This document shows, one piece after another, positions 24,011-33,494 of a stretch of DNA of 60,000 nucleotides. The DNA is from Nymphaea colorata (lineage: Eukaryota; Streptophyta; Magnoliopsida; Nymphaeales; Nymphaeaceae). The translations under genes were made by a program, and so were the position numbers. The notes beneath the pieces are model-generated. The model was given only the letters and a program-made list of their open reading frames with translations, had not been told where the DNA came from and did no database searches. The DNA lies in contig NC_045138.2 in the NCBI RefSeq assembly GCF_008831285.2, forward strand, positions 7,409,205-7,469,204. Direction: 5' to 3'. Each line of letters opens with the position of its first letter. Positions within the stretch are counted from its first letter, which is position 1.

Positions 24011-24822
24011 TAAGCAGACCATTCAGGTCATTCTCCGAAAGCGAATGTGTTCATAAAAGAAGGTGACACCAAGTTGGAATACTTCTTGAATGATGACTCT
24101 GAAGGGTAGAGATTAGATAAGTGAAAAAGATTGACTAGGTTGACAAAAACAATATAAAGTAGATGTATATAATGAGGTTGTAAAACATCATATAAGGTTT
24201 TATGCACATCCATATGTCATTTGAAATAATGTTGGACAAAAATAGATATAAGGACCTAATTAAGATAATTTTATGTCACGATAATCCAATGTCAAGTTAT
24301 ACTTATGTGCTTTAGCCGGATGGCTTAGTACTAGCATAAACTCTTCCTTAACCAACTAAGGGTAGGGTTCATCAACTTCTTCTTGATCACTCGTCGATAT
24401 ACCACAAATTACCACACATGGTACTAATGAGGTCCAGTTGTAAGGCTTAGTCTTGTGCTACCGCTTAAGACAGCTTGGGAACATGATGACCAGGACAAAT
24501 AAGTATAAGGAGTTTTGAAATATGCAAATCAGTTGTCTCTAGTGTAATGTTGACTAAGATGATGATTAAAATAAATAGAAGAGTAAATATTCAAACAACT
24601 CTTAAATTGAGGAGGGTTGTATTTGATACTAGATCTAATTGAACATAATTAAACCTCCTCAATTAGTCTTACATGCAAGAAAACGAAGATAATCACCAAA
24701 CAATGTAATGAAATACCGATGGGATCAAGGCCAAGACAGGGGACATGCTTTATCATTGGCAATATGGGAGATGTTCAAGTAAATAAAAATGTATCAATGA
24801 TAATCATAGCCAAACGATGACA
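24011..24822 (-). other. 5' untranslated leader of the Tat-like element
   Basis: Non-coding internal DNA between the pre-gag frame and the primer-binding site. No motif recognised. Confidence 0.5.
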
Positions 24823-24840
24823 GTCCCATCATGGTCGCCA
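24823..24840 (-). promoter_or_regulatory. Primer-binding site of the Tat-like element
   Basis: On the minus strand TGGCGACCATGATGGGAC begins two bases after the CA end of the 5' LTR. It resembles the TGGCGACTCTGCTGGGGA type of tRNA primer site used by plant gypsy elements, with several substitutions. Confidence 0.65.
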
Positions 24841-25837
24841 TCTGTTCACATCCATAAAAAATTTATTGGTTTTTGGAGTGCTCCAGGAAAACGAGATTTT
24901 ATTTTGAAAATAAGAGAGAAAGAGACTTGCTCGTTGGTACGAGGATCGACTATTACCGGTGCCTTTACCGAGGGTAATAATAACAAGAGCTATGTTTATC
25001 CTTGATGCATTTCATTTTGACTTGAACATCTTTTTCATTCTATATGCGGTGTAGTGTTTGAAAAAATATTGAAAACATGATGTTTTAAATCTTTGAGAAA
25101 ATTTTGAAGAATCATTTGAAAGTGGAAAATATTTCGATTTGGAAAATCTTGGATGGGAAAATATCAATTGGAAATCTTTAAAGATTACTTTTGGAAACTA
25201 CACATGTATATATGCATTCATCTATATGTGAAAATTTGTAAAATAAAATATAAAAACATAGAGAGAGAAGAAGAAGGAAATCATCATGTGTACATATATG
25301 TATATAACATACATATAGATATGTGTCTTCATAAGATTAAAAGTAACTTAAAACATCTGACTTCAAATTTGATGTAGGCCAGAGGAGAGCTTGGACTCAT
25401 GTAAGAGCCTAAGCTAAGTCTCCAATGCTATTTTATAAAAGGGTTCTTACGAAAATATTTTAGAAAACATGATTTCAAATATTTTTATATAAGAACATAA
25501 AACATAGTTATTTCATTTGTTACAAGGAAATATATTTCTTCCACCGTTGGTAATAGAAGAAAATCAAACCACATGATAAGGCGCTCATTAGGTTTCCTAA
25601 TTGGAAGATTACAAGGAAACTGACGCAAAATAACATGAAAATGCATATCAACACGTACATATTTGTGAGGGTTTTTCCTAGATTGGACAAACACCAACCT
25701 CAAAAATTAACACTAGAATGAACAAATATCAAACCACACTCTCATTTTTGCCATGCATTCACATATATAAACAGAAAAATTAAGCAACTATGCATGAACA
25801 ATATCTCCAAAATGAGACAACATTCAAGTAATGAAGA

Positions 25838-26357
25838 GAACTTGTTCAATCATGCAATATCATCTCATCTTCTCTTGCTTTCGGTGTACTCGAGCATAGC
25901 TTCTTGACTCTAAATTAGAGATTTGAGAGCTATCTCATATGGCCATGGGGAAATGAAAAGGAAAGGAGATAAGGAAACCAAAACAAGGTTAGATTCAAGA
26001 AAAGAAAGAACATGATTCAATCATAAAATGGAATATCATCTCATCTTTTCACTCTCCTGATGCACTCAAGAATAGTTTTTTGACTACAAAAGGGAGATTT
26101 TAGAGTGATCATATGTGGCAATGAAGAGATAAAAAGGAGGGGAAACAAGAGAATCACAACAAGACTATATTCAAGAAAATGGAGAGCAAAAGAACTTGTT
26201 CAATCATGAAATGAAATATCATCTCATATTCTCATACTCCCGGTGCACTCAAGAATAGCTTCTTAACTTTAAAATAGAGATTTGAGAGCTATCTTATATG
26301 GCCATGAGGAGATGAACAAGAGAACCAAAACAAGACGATATTCAAGAAAAGAGAGAC
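25838..26357. repeat. Three ~180-bp tandem units in the right LTR
   Basis: Units start near 25838, 26008 and 26192 and correspond one-for-one with those at 14891-15425. The array therefore existed before this insertion. Confidence 0.85.
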
Positions 26358-26461
26358 AACAATGAAAAGAATGAAATGAGATGTTGATTACATACCTCTA
26401 ATGAAAATGATTTTAGGAAAAAAATGAAGAACCTTGCTTGGAATGATCATAGATCCCCATA

Positions 26462-26877
26462 TAGGGCTGCACAACGAGTCGAGCCAGCTCGGGCTCGACT
26501 CGAACTCGCCCGGTTAAACTCGGCTCGAGCTCGACTCGTTTATAAACGAGTCGAGTTCGAGCTTATAATGAAACTCGAATGAGTAAACGAGTCGAGTTCG
26601 AGTTTTAAGAACTCGACTCGTTTATACTCGACTCGACTCGTTTATATACATTATGTCCTATTTCCATTTTGTATTTTACTAGATATTTTAAAAAGAAGGA
26701 TCATATTTTATTTAGATGAGCTAATCGAGTTAATCGAGTCGAGCTTGAGCTCGACTTTGTTTAATCGAGTCGAGCTCGAGCTTGTGTTAGGTAGCTCGAC
26801 TCGAGTTCGAGCTCGTTGAGTCGAGTCGAGCTCGAGCTGGGCAAGCTCGAGCTCGACTCGGCTCGTGTGGAGCACTA
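26462..26877. mobile_element. Complete hAT MITE (416 bp) inside the right LTR
   Basis: It is bounded by perfect 8-bp target duplications TCCCCATA (26454-26461 and 26878-26885). The terminal inverted repeats are TAGGGCTGCACA and, on the opposite strand, TAGTGCTCCACA (10 of 12). Inside, arrays of CTCGACTCG / CGAGTCGAG words surround a short AT-rich core, giving extensive self-complementarity. The left LTR has the uninterrupted sequence, which confirms the insertion. There is no coding capacity. Confidence 0.92.
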
Positions 26878-27897
26878 TCCCCATAGGTGGAACAATAAAA
26901 TGATGAAGAGGATGCCTCCATGAGATCTCTTCGTGCTACCTTGAAGACTTGTAGCTTGATGAAGCTTGCTGCCAAAATTGGAGGAGAAAAAAAGGAATAA
27001 AAAGGAAAGAGGAAGAGGGAAATGAAGGAAGAGAGCTAAGGGAAAAACTTTAAGTCTTCAAGTGAGAATGCACTAAGTTTCTCCAAGGGCTAGCTCATGC
27101 CCAAGAGGGAGGATTGTGTAGGTATTTACAGTTTTGGAGCCAAAACTTAAAATTTAAATTTTTTTGAATTTCACGACATTTTCATACAAATTTTAAATAA
27201 TTTTGAATTATTTTCAATTTTTTTTTAAACACAATAGGTTTTGACTAAGTGGGGATTGGACATTAGCCCTGCAAACACCCTTTTGGGGTGTGGGCAGGGC
27301 TATTGCCCACCCAAATGGACCAAAACCACCCCTTGGGGGGTGGTTTTGATATGCAAATGGGGCTGCGCATTGCGCAGGCCCCGGTCTTGGAGCTGTTGCG
27401 TGCAGCGATCGATCACGTGATGCGCGGTTGTGCGATTATGCGTTGCCCGATTCTCATTTTTTTTATTATTTATTTTTATTTTATATATTTTTCTTTAAAC
27501 TTTATGATATGAAATAAGGATTTTTCGTATAAAAGCATAAAAATCCATTTTTTGTTTAATTTATTAAAAAATTGTATACAACTATTTTTTTTCATTACAA
27601 AAGAGTGGTCAGCTTCGTTTTAAGTTTCAAAAACATATTTTGGTGCGAGGACGAGGCATAAAACAAGGGAAAGGTCTATGCACGCGTGCGTGACGCTTAT
27701 GGCACGAGACTTTGTTGTTTTGAATTCGATTTTGGATTTTGAGTTTCAAATGGTCGATTAGGATCTAAACTTGGATTTTGGATCTAATTTGGATCTGAGA
27801 GTTGGATTTTGGATTTGAATCTTGTGTCTAAATTTGGGTTTTGTGCTTCGGTAAAATAATGTAATCTTTTGGAAAAATTTGAGGGGATTACACTTAC

Positions 27898-28155
27898 TGT
27901 TTTTGCTCCAATAGTTTTTTCATCCTTCTTATGAGTAGTAGTAGTAGGTCTATCTATCAAATGGTGGGCCCATTGTTGCCTCTCGGATTGTTCAGAAACC
28001 TCTATTGGACTGTATTTGTTCAAAATCTGAGTCCCTTTTTCTCTACTATGGTCTTGCTTGCTGTTACTTCTCGGTGGAAAATCAGATGAAAGTTCAGATG
28101 CCATATGGGGCATGTAAGATGTGAAGAATGCAAAAGAAGCAGACATTATACTTGT
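27898..28155 (-). pseudogene. Possible host-gene exon cut at its splice donor by the Tat insertion
   Basis: Outside the retroelement, an open minus-strand frame runs from an acceptor-like TTTTGTCAG (ending 28156) to ACA followed by GTAAG at 27897-27893, which is exactly the target duplication. The peptide includes SASFAFFTSYMPHMASEL, a Ser/Lys/Glu-rich middle and WAHHLIDRPTTTTHKKDE. It is not a known transposon protein and I do not recognise the family. If it is real, the gypsy element entered the 5' splice site of the next intron. A frame continuing into the LTR up to 27784 is an artefact of the junction. Confidence 0.35.
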
Positions 28156-28262
28156 CTGACAAAAACCACGAGGGTTTAAATTGGGGAAAAAAACGGAGAT
28201 ATAGAAAGGATAATAGTTTTTGAATCCAGTCAACATTGTTAGCTTAAAAATCTACAACCAAC

Positions 28263-28417
28263 CTCTAAAGATCTAAGTCCCTAGGTAAAGTGACGATGCT
28301 TAGCATTAGCAGCTTTGGAATCCCAGCCTTTCTACTCATATAAGCTTGTTGAAGTATAGGCACACCTAGGATTCGTTGGAATGATGATTCCAAGGGAACG
28401 TTTCCACAAGTAACGAC
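28263..28417 (-). pseudogene. Possible preceding exon of the same host gene
   Basis: An acceptor-like TTAATTACAG (minus strand) precedes 28417. The following 155 bases are open for about 50 codons (NVPLESSFQRILGVPILQQ, then YMSRKAGIPKL) and end near a GAG/GTTGGT donor-like site at 28262. The frame meets a TAG just before that donor, so either the real donor is earlier or this is untranslated. The family is not recognised. Confidence 0.3.
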
Positions 28418-28859
28418 CTGTAATTAATCAGATCAACCAATATAAGAAAGCTAGAAAGTAGCAAAAGATTGAGATACTTAGAAAGCACATTAGAACACTA
28501 TCCAGTCATCTACTATGCTGTCAACACCTGAAGTTACTTATAACTTATAAGCAGACTTAGTATGCAGACTTTAGTATGCTTGAGGATACAAGAAAAAGAA
28601 AGGAATATGCATTTATATTTATACCACATCACATTTTTGGACTTATGACAGAGATGGATCTCAAACCTCTACGGCAAAGCAAGGAGTAAAAGACCTCGAC
28701 TGTGGCAGGTTGGCAGCGGTGATGCAGTGACAGTGTCTGTTGGTGTCCTGAAGTCAAGGGAAGTGGAAACCCTTACGTGTTATCTGAATATCTGTTTTAG
28801 GAGCAGCGACGGTGGTCCAGCAGCGGTGCAGTGACGGTGGAAATGGCATCCCCGGCAAA
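28418..28859 (-). other. Possible 5' exon and intron of the host gene
   Basis: The GC-rich GCAGCGACGGTGG-type sequence around 28680-28860 continues in style on the far side of the copia element (33737-33900). A donor-like GTAAGGG lies near 28776. This looks like a 5' untranslated exon split by the copia insertion. No protein frame is evident. Confidence 0.3.
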
Positions 28860-28864
28860 GCAGC
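28860..28864. repeat. 5-bp target duplication of the copia element
   Basis: GCAGC is repeated exactly at 33732-33736. Confidence 0.9.
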
Positions 28865-29101
28865 TGAGAAAATAACAGTAAGGAAAAAGAAGAAGATACT
28901 CAATTGGAAGAATCGTAACTTCTCTGTATTGCTATTGTCAATATTTCATCCTAATATACACGGTAGCAAGAATTTAGGGATATGGAGTTACAACGGTTTC
29001 TTTGTTACAACAAAATTTGGAAACAATATCTTGACTAATAAATAAGATTTTATCTTCAAAATCCAAACTGATTCGGTAGCCATCCTGCTAGTCATCCTAC
29101 A
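28865..29101 (-). repeat. 3' LTR of the copia element
   Basis: 237 bp, identical to 33495-33731. Confidence 0.95.
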
Positions 29102-29114
29102 CTCCCCCTCAAGT
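29102..29114 (-). promoter_or_regulatory. Polypurine tract of the copia element
   Basis: On the minus strand TTGAGGGGGAGT abuts the TGTAGG start of the 3' LTR, the typical plant copia plus-strand primer. Confidence 0.85.
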
Positions 29115-32100
29115 TGGAGTGTGTAGATCTGTGACACCCAACTTGGCCTTCAAGCTTTGGAACATATCTCTACCCAATGGTTTTGTGAAAATATCAGCCA
29201 GCTGCAATGACGTGGATACATGCTGAGGTTGAATTACTTTTTGTTGAACCTTCTCTCGAACAAAGTGACAATCCAGTTCTATATGTTTTGTTCGTTCATG
29301 AAAAACTGGATTTTTGGAGATATACAAGGCTGCTTGATTGTCACAATATAGGCTTATTGGTTTGTGATGATGTACATCTAAATCCTTTAATAGTGCCTTC
29401 AACCATACAATTTCGCATGCAGCAGTAGCCATCGCTCGATATTCCGCTTCTGCGGATGATCTGGCTACAGTAGTTTGCTTCTTTGACTTCCATGAGATTG
29501 GACTTTTATCGAGAAAAACCACAAAACCACTTACTGATTTCCGACTTGAAGGACAACTCGTCCAATCAGAATCACAATATGCTCTTAACTGCATTTCACT
29601 AGATGATGATAGAAAGATACCTTTTCCAGGAGATGATTTTAAGTATCTTAGTATACGAAGAGCTGCTTCATAATGTGGAAGTCGTGGTGATTGCATGAAT
29701 TGACTTAACGTATGAACTGAATATGTTATTTCTGGACGAGTAATGGTCAAATAGATCAAGCGCCCTACTAACCTTCGATACATAGCTGGATCTTTAATCG
29801 GTTCACCTTCTTCTGGAGTTAGTTTCAGTTTTTGATCCATAGGAAAATCGGCTGGTTTTGCTCCTAATAGACCAGCGTCAGAAAGAATCTCCAATGCATA
29901 CTTTCTTTGATTTAAAAATATCCCGGATGGCGCTCGAGCAACCTCAATTCCTAGGAAATACTTGAGATTTCCTAGATCTTTTATATGGAATCTAGAGTGT
30001 AAGAAGGTCTTGATTGAAGAAATACCTTGCTCATCATTTCCTGTAATAATAAGATCATCCACATACACTAGGATAGCAATAAACTGATTTCCAGAGTGTC
30101 GAGTGAATAATGTGTAATCTGCATTGGATTGAATAAAATGAGCATCCTTAAGGGCAGTCATGAGCTTGTGAAACCAGTTACGTTGTGATTGTTTAAGTCC
30201 GTACAAGGACTTATGGAGGCGACAAACAGTCGTACTGGAATACTCCCCCTCACGAAGAAGACCTGGAGGAATGGTCATATAAACTTCTTCGTGCAGCTCC
30301 CCATGTATGAAAGCATTACTAACGTCCATTTGATATAGGGACCATTGGCGAGTTGCAACAACCGCAAGTAAAGTCCTCATGGTAGTAAGCTTCGCGACTG
30401 GAGCAAAAGTCTCATGAAAATCAATACCCTCAATTTGTGTATACCCTTTTGCTACAAGTCGGGCTTTGTAGCGTTCGATGGTACCATCAGACCTCCGTTT
30501 GACTTTATATACCCAACGACAACCAATTGGAATTTTGTTTGGAGGTAGGGTAGTAAGGGACCAGGTGGTATTTTGTTGGAGAGCATGGATCTCATCAGCC
30601 ATAGCTTGGCGCCAGTGTTGATGTTGCACCGCGTCCGCATACGAGGTAGGTTCAGCATCACTCAAAATAGAGGTTAAAAATGCAAAGTGTTGTGAAGAAA
30701 ACTTAGAATGGTAAAGATAATTCTGAATGGGATACCGTGTACCTGAAGATGGCGTCATGGAGTGAGGATCCTTAGGCGGCGAATCTGATACCATTACGTT
30801 TGAGCACACATACTGATTGAGATATGAAGGTGGGTGTCTTGGGCGGCTTGATTTTCGTATGGTGGGTTCAGATTGGGATGAAATGGAAGAATTAGGATGG
30901 TTGACTGGTTCAGTAGACACGAGATGAGTAGGTGGAATGGATGGCGACATTGGTGGAGCTGGCTCAGGCGCACTTACAATTGGAGAGTCACTTTCTTCAC
31001 TCATATAGTCTTCTTGTGGTGTTGGCAGCACAGGTGAGTTCAAACCATCATCATTTTGAAATTGGAATGGGAACCAGTCTTCATAAAATACCACATCACG
31101 ACTTATAAAAATTTCTTTGGAGTCAAGATTATAGACTTTATATCCTTTTTTATTTGAAGGATATCCTACAAAAATGCATCTATATGCACGTGTGGTAAAT
31201 TTATCTCGGTGTACACTCATATTTCGAGCATAACATAGACATCCAAATACACGCAAATCTTCATAGATGGGTGTTTTATGAAACAAGAGTTCAAAAAGAG
31301 ATTTATTATTCAAAATAGGGGATGGGAGACGATTAATCAAGAAGGTGGCTGTTAAAATACATTCGCCCCAAAACTTAATAGGTAAGTGTGCATGAAAACG
31401 AAGCGCTCGGGCGACTTCAAGTAAGTGACGATGTTTTCTTTCAACTCTTCCATTTTGTTGCGGTGTCGCAACACATGAAGTTTGGTGTTCGATCTCATGC
31501 ATATAAAGAAATTCTTGCATATTATTTGCAAGAAATTCTGAACCATTGTCACTTCGAAGACATTTAATTTTGGTATGAAATTGGTTTTCTACCATAGCAT
31601 GGAACCGAGTGAAACAAGAAAAAGTTTCAGACTTAAAACGCATTAAGAAGACCCAAGTTGCACGAGAGAAATCATCAACTATAGTGAGGAAGTAGTGCGC
31701 TCCAGTATGTGAGGGCGGGGCATATCCTCCCCAAATATCGCAGTGAAGTAATGCAAATGGAAAACTTGCTCTACTACTACTATGAGAAAAGGGCAAGCGA
31801 GAGAACTTAGCTTTATGACAAGCATCACATAGAAATTCATGCTTGGAAATAAGAACATCAGAATTCAAAGATTGAGTTTTGTCAAACGACGGGTGTCCAA
31901 GTCTCATATGCCAAACATGAGATTTATTAAGGGAAGAAACAGAAAGAGCATGAGAACTGGCCGGTAATCGTAGATGATACAGTCCGCCGCATAAGCTACC
32001 CACTCCAATCAGCCTCTTCGACAAACGGTCTTGAAAGAGACAACAAGATGAGAGAAAAACAGCAGCATAGTCAGTGGTTTTTGTGAGTTTAGGGATTGAC

Positions 32101-32252
32101 AATAGATTGTATCTAAATTCTGGTATGTAAAGTACATCTATAAGTATGAGGTTCGGCTGGAGTTCTATGGTTCCTGTATGAGTAGCTGAAAGTTGTTGGC
32201 CATTTGAAAGATTAATAAGGCGAACTTTGGGTAGAGGAATGACATTGGTCAT
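29109..32252 (-). CDS. Copia pol: integrase, reverse transcriptase and RNase H
   Basis: 1047 codons, open throughout. The pre-integrase zinc finger has H115, H120, C142 and C145 (WHMRLGHP, CDAC). The integrase core has D172 (CDIWG), D235 (RSDNGSEF) and E271 (NGRVERKH), a D-62-D-35-E layout. FVGYPSNKKGYKVY, the conserved block after the core, is near 361. Reverse transcriptase spans about 575-800, with D643 (QMDVSNAF) and the YVDD box at 730-733. RNase H spans about 888-1025, with D894 (YCDSDW), E937 (SSAEAEYRA) and D971, then the DIFTKPL motif at 1020. All catalytic residues are present. The first Met follows an in-frame TAG, so this is the 3' part of a gag-pol polyprotein whose protease domain lies upstream, not an independent gene. 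Confidence 0.95.
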   Translation of the reverse strand: MTNVIPLPKVRLINLSNGQQLSATHTGTIELQPNLILIDVLYIPEFRYNLLSIPKLTKTTDYAAVFLSSCCLFQDRLSKRLIGVGSLCGGLYHLRLPASSHALSVSSLNKSHVWHMRLGHPSFDKTQSLNSDVLISKHEFLCDACHKAKFSRLPFSHSSSRASFPFALLHCDIWGGYAPPSHTGAHYFLTIVDDFSRATWVFLMRFKSETFSCFTRFHAMVENQFHTKIKCLRSDNGSEFLANNMQEFLYMHEIEHQTSCVATPQQNGRVERKHRHLLEVARALRFHAHLPIKFWGECILTATFLINRLPSPILNNKSLFELLFHKTPIYEDLRVFGCLCYARNMSVHRDKFTTRAYRCIFVGYPSNKKGYKVYNLDSKEIFISRDVVFYEDWFPFQFQNDDGLNSPVLPTPQEDYMSEESDSPIVSAPEPAPPMSPSIPPTHLVSTEPVNHPNSSISSQSEPTIRKSSRPRHPPSYLNQYVCSNVMVSDSPPKDPHSMTPSSGTRYPIQNYLYHSKFSSQHFAFLTSILSDAEPTSYADAVQHQHWRQAMADEIHALQQNTTWSLTTLPPNKIPIGCRWVYKVKRRSDGTIERYKARLVAKGYTQIEGIDFHETFAPVAKLTTMRTLLAVVATRQWSLYQMDVSNAFIHGELHEEVYMTIPPGLLREGEYSSTTVCRLHKSLYGLKQSQRNWFHKLMTALKDAHFIQSNADYTLFTRHSGNQFIAILVYVDDLIITGNDEQGISSIKTFLHSRFHIKDLGNLKYFLGIEVARAPSGIFLNQRKYALEILSDAGLLGAKPADFPMDQKLKLTPEEGEPIKDPAMYRRLVGRLIYLTITRPEITYSVHTLSQFMQSPRLPHYEAALRILRYLKSSPGKGIFLSSSSEMQLRAYCDSDWTSCPSSRKSVSGFVVFLDKSPISWKSKKQTTVARSSAEAEYRAMATAACEIVWLKALLKDLDVHHHKPISLYCDNQAALYISKNPVFHERTKHIELDCHFVREKVQQKVIQPQHVSTSLQLADIFTKPLGRDMFQSLKAKLGVTDLHTPT

Positions 32253-32606
32253 CTAGTGAAGTTGGGGAGTCATATGGTCTGAGGCTCCGGTATCAATAAT
32301 CCATGGTAAATGATGGGAGGAATTGAGTATATGCTTACCTGCGACGTTTGCGGCAGCAGGTTTGTCATCAGCACTAAGCCATGCCGTTAATTTACTGAGT
32401 TGATCTTCAGTCAGCTGAGAGAGAACTGTAGCAGCAGTAGTGACATTTGCCGAGGATCCATGTTGAGTGTGTCCGCCTTTACCCATTTCAGAAGAAGCTT
32501 TAGATTTTGGATGGTTAGGCGGGTAGCCATGTAATGCATAGCAGCGTGCTTGGATATGCCCAAGTTGACCACAGTGGTCACATTTTGGACGTGGCCTGTT
32601 CTTCAT
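32253..32606 (-). CDS. Copia nucleocapsid zinc knuckle and protease start
   Basis: In frame with both neighbours. A CX2CX4HX4C knuckle (C9, C12, H17, C22: CDHCGQLGHIQARC) binds RNA. Near the end is the aspartic protease motif WIIDTGASDHMT. The frame stops at TAG 32253-32255, a few codons after the protease active site, and continues at once in the same frame as pol. The open frame actually extends upstream of the Met at 32606 to the TGA at 32706-32708. Confidence 0.9.
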   Translation of the reverse strand: MKNRPRPKCDHCGQLGHIQARCYALHGYPPNHPKSKASSEMGKGGHTQHGSSANVTTAATVLSQLTEDQLSKLTAWLSADDKPAAANVAGKHILNSSHHLPWIIDTGASDHMTPQLH

Positions 32607-32705
32607 GTATTGCTGTCCTCTTGGCTGAAACTTTTTGTTATAAGAAGGTAACGAATTTACTGCTAAAGCAGTATTTTCAGAACTTAAGAGCTGCGGAACT
32701 AGTAG

Positions 32706-33386
32706 TCACCGAGTTTCCTCTTGTAGCACAAGGGAGTAAACCTTGTTAATATTGGGTAATGGATCTATGGCAAGAATCTGGCTTCTAATGTTGCCATACG
32801 ATTCATTGAGTCCCATCAAAAATTGATACACTTTCTCACGATCTTGACAAGAATTAAACTCTTTAAAAGCACCACAAGAGCATGTAGGAATAGTAGAATA
32901 TGAAGCAATTTCATCCCATAAAGTCTTTAGACGAGTAAAATAATTTGGTAAGGAATATTGCTCTTGTCGTAGATCAGAAACCATCTTCTTCAATTGATAA
33001 ATGCGAGAAGCATTACCTTGAGAAAAACGATCTTGTAGATCATTCCATACCTCACGAGCCTCATTGGCATAGATAACGCTGTTAGCGATTTCCTTTGAAA
33101 GTGAGTTGAGAAGCCATGAATGCACCAAATCATTGCAGCGGATCCAAGCTTTGTAGTCTGGACTGTTTAACGAGGGTTTGGGAATGGAACCATCAATGAA
33201 CCCAAATTTGTTCTTTGCACTTAAAGCCATCTTCATGGCCCTCTGCCATGTTGCATAGTTGTCACCGACTAAAGGGCTGGTCACAAGAATAGCACCAGGA
33301 TTATCCGAGTGATGCAGGAGAAAAGGTGACGCGTTGGCTTCAATTTGATCATCACCATTATTGTGAACACCCGACACGGTAGCCAT
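32706..33386 (-). CDS. Copia gag
   Basis: I chose the Met at 33386 (MATVSGVHNN). The longer frame reaching 33533 runs back through the primer site into the LTR and is not likely to be translated. The product has the plant copia gag pattern: VGDNYATWQRAMKMALSAKN and KFGFIDGSIPKP, the WLLNSLSKEIANSV block, then EVWNDLQDRFSQGNASRIYQ and LPNYFTRLKTLWDEI. It forms the particle. It ends at TGA 32706-32708, which is followed by CTA. The same frame stays open beyond, toward the zinc knuckle. Confidence 0.92.
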   Translation of the reverse strand: MATVSGVHNNGDDQIEANASPFLLHHSDNPGAILVTSPLVGDNYATWQRAMKMALSAKNKFGFIDGSIPKPSLNSPDYKAWIRCNDLVHSWLLNSLSKEIANSVIYANEAREVWNDLQDRFSQGNASRIYQLKKMVSDLRQEQYSLPNYFTRLKTLWDEIASYSTIPTCSCGAFKEFNSCQDREKVYQFLMGLNESYGNIRSQILAIDPLPNINKVYSLVLQEETR

Positions 33387-33482
33387 GAGAGCAGGACAAA
33401 AACAGGGCACAGCAGAATGAAAAACAGGGCACAAAACTGAGAAACAAGAGAGTAGAAAACCAACTCTCTTACCCACACGGGT

Positions 33483-33494
33483 GCTCTGATACCA
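33483..33494 (-). promoter_or_regulatory. Primer-binding site of the copia element (initiator Met tRNA type)
   Basis: On the minus strand TGGTATCAGAGC starts directly after the 5' LTR. It is the standard complement to the 3' end of initiator methionine tRNA used by plant copia elements. Confidence 0.95.

Larger units (their letters stand above)
12946..27892 (-). mobile_element. Tat/Ogre-like Ty3/gypsy retrotransposon, ~15 kb, decayed
   Basis: The element is flanked by LTRs of about 3 kb (12946-16513 and 24843-27892), both bounded by TG...CA. The possible 5-bp target duplication CTTAT (12941-12945) and CTTAC (27893-27897) has one mismatch. Reading on the minus strand: 5' LTR, primer site, extra pre-gag frame, gag, protease, reverse transcriptase, RNase H, second RNase H, integrase, tandem-repeat 3' region, polypurine tract, 3' LTR. 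In plant gypsy elements, a second RNase H before integrase, large size, an extra frame before gag and a repeat-bearing 3' region together point to the Tat/Ogre lineage. Every domain has frameshifts or stops and the LTRs have clearly diverged, so the insertion is old and non-autonomous. Confidence 0.85.
24843..27892 (-). repeat. 5' LTR of the Tat-like element (right)
   Basis: 3050 bp, matching the left LTR end to end. Relative to it and to the copy at 56.1 kb, about 0.95 kb is deleted at about 25196, and a 416-bp hAT MITE has been inserted (26462-26877). Numerous substitutions separate it from the left LTR, so the insertion is old. Confidence 0.88.

Noticed and set aside
26787-26975. Minus-strand frame across the 416-bp MITE boundary
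   Set aside because: It joins MITE and LTR sequence. No family motif.
29207-29428. Plus-strand frame opposite the copia RNase H
   Set aside because: Antisense shadow of the intact pol frame.
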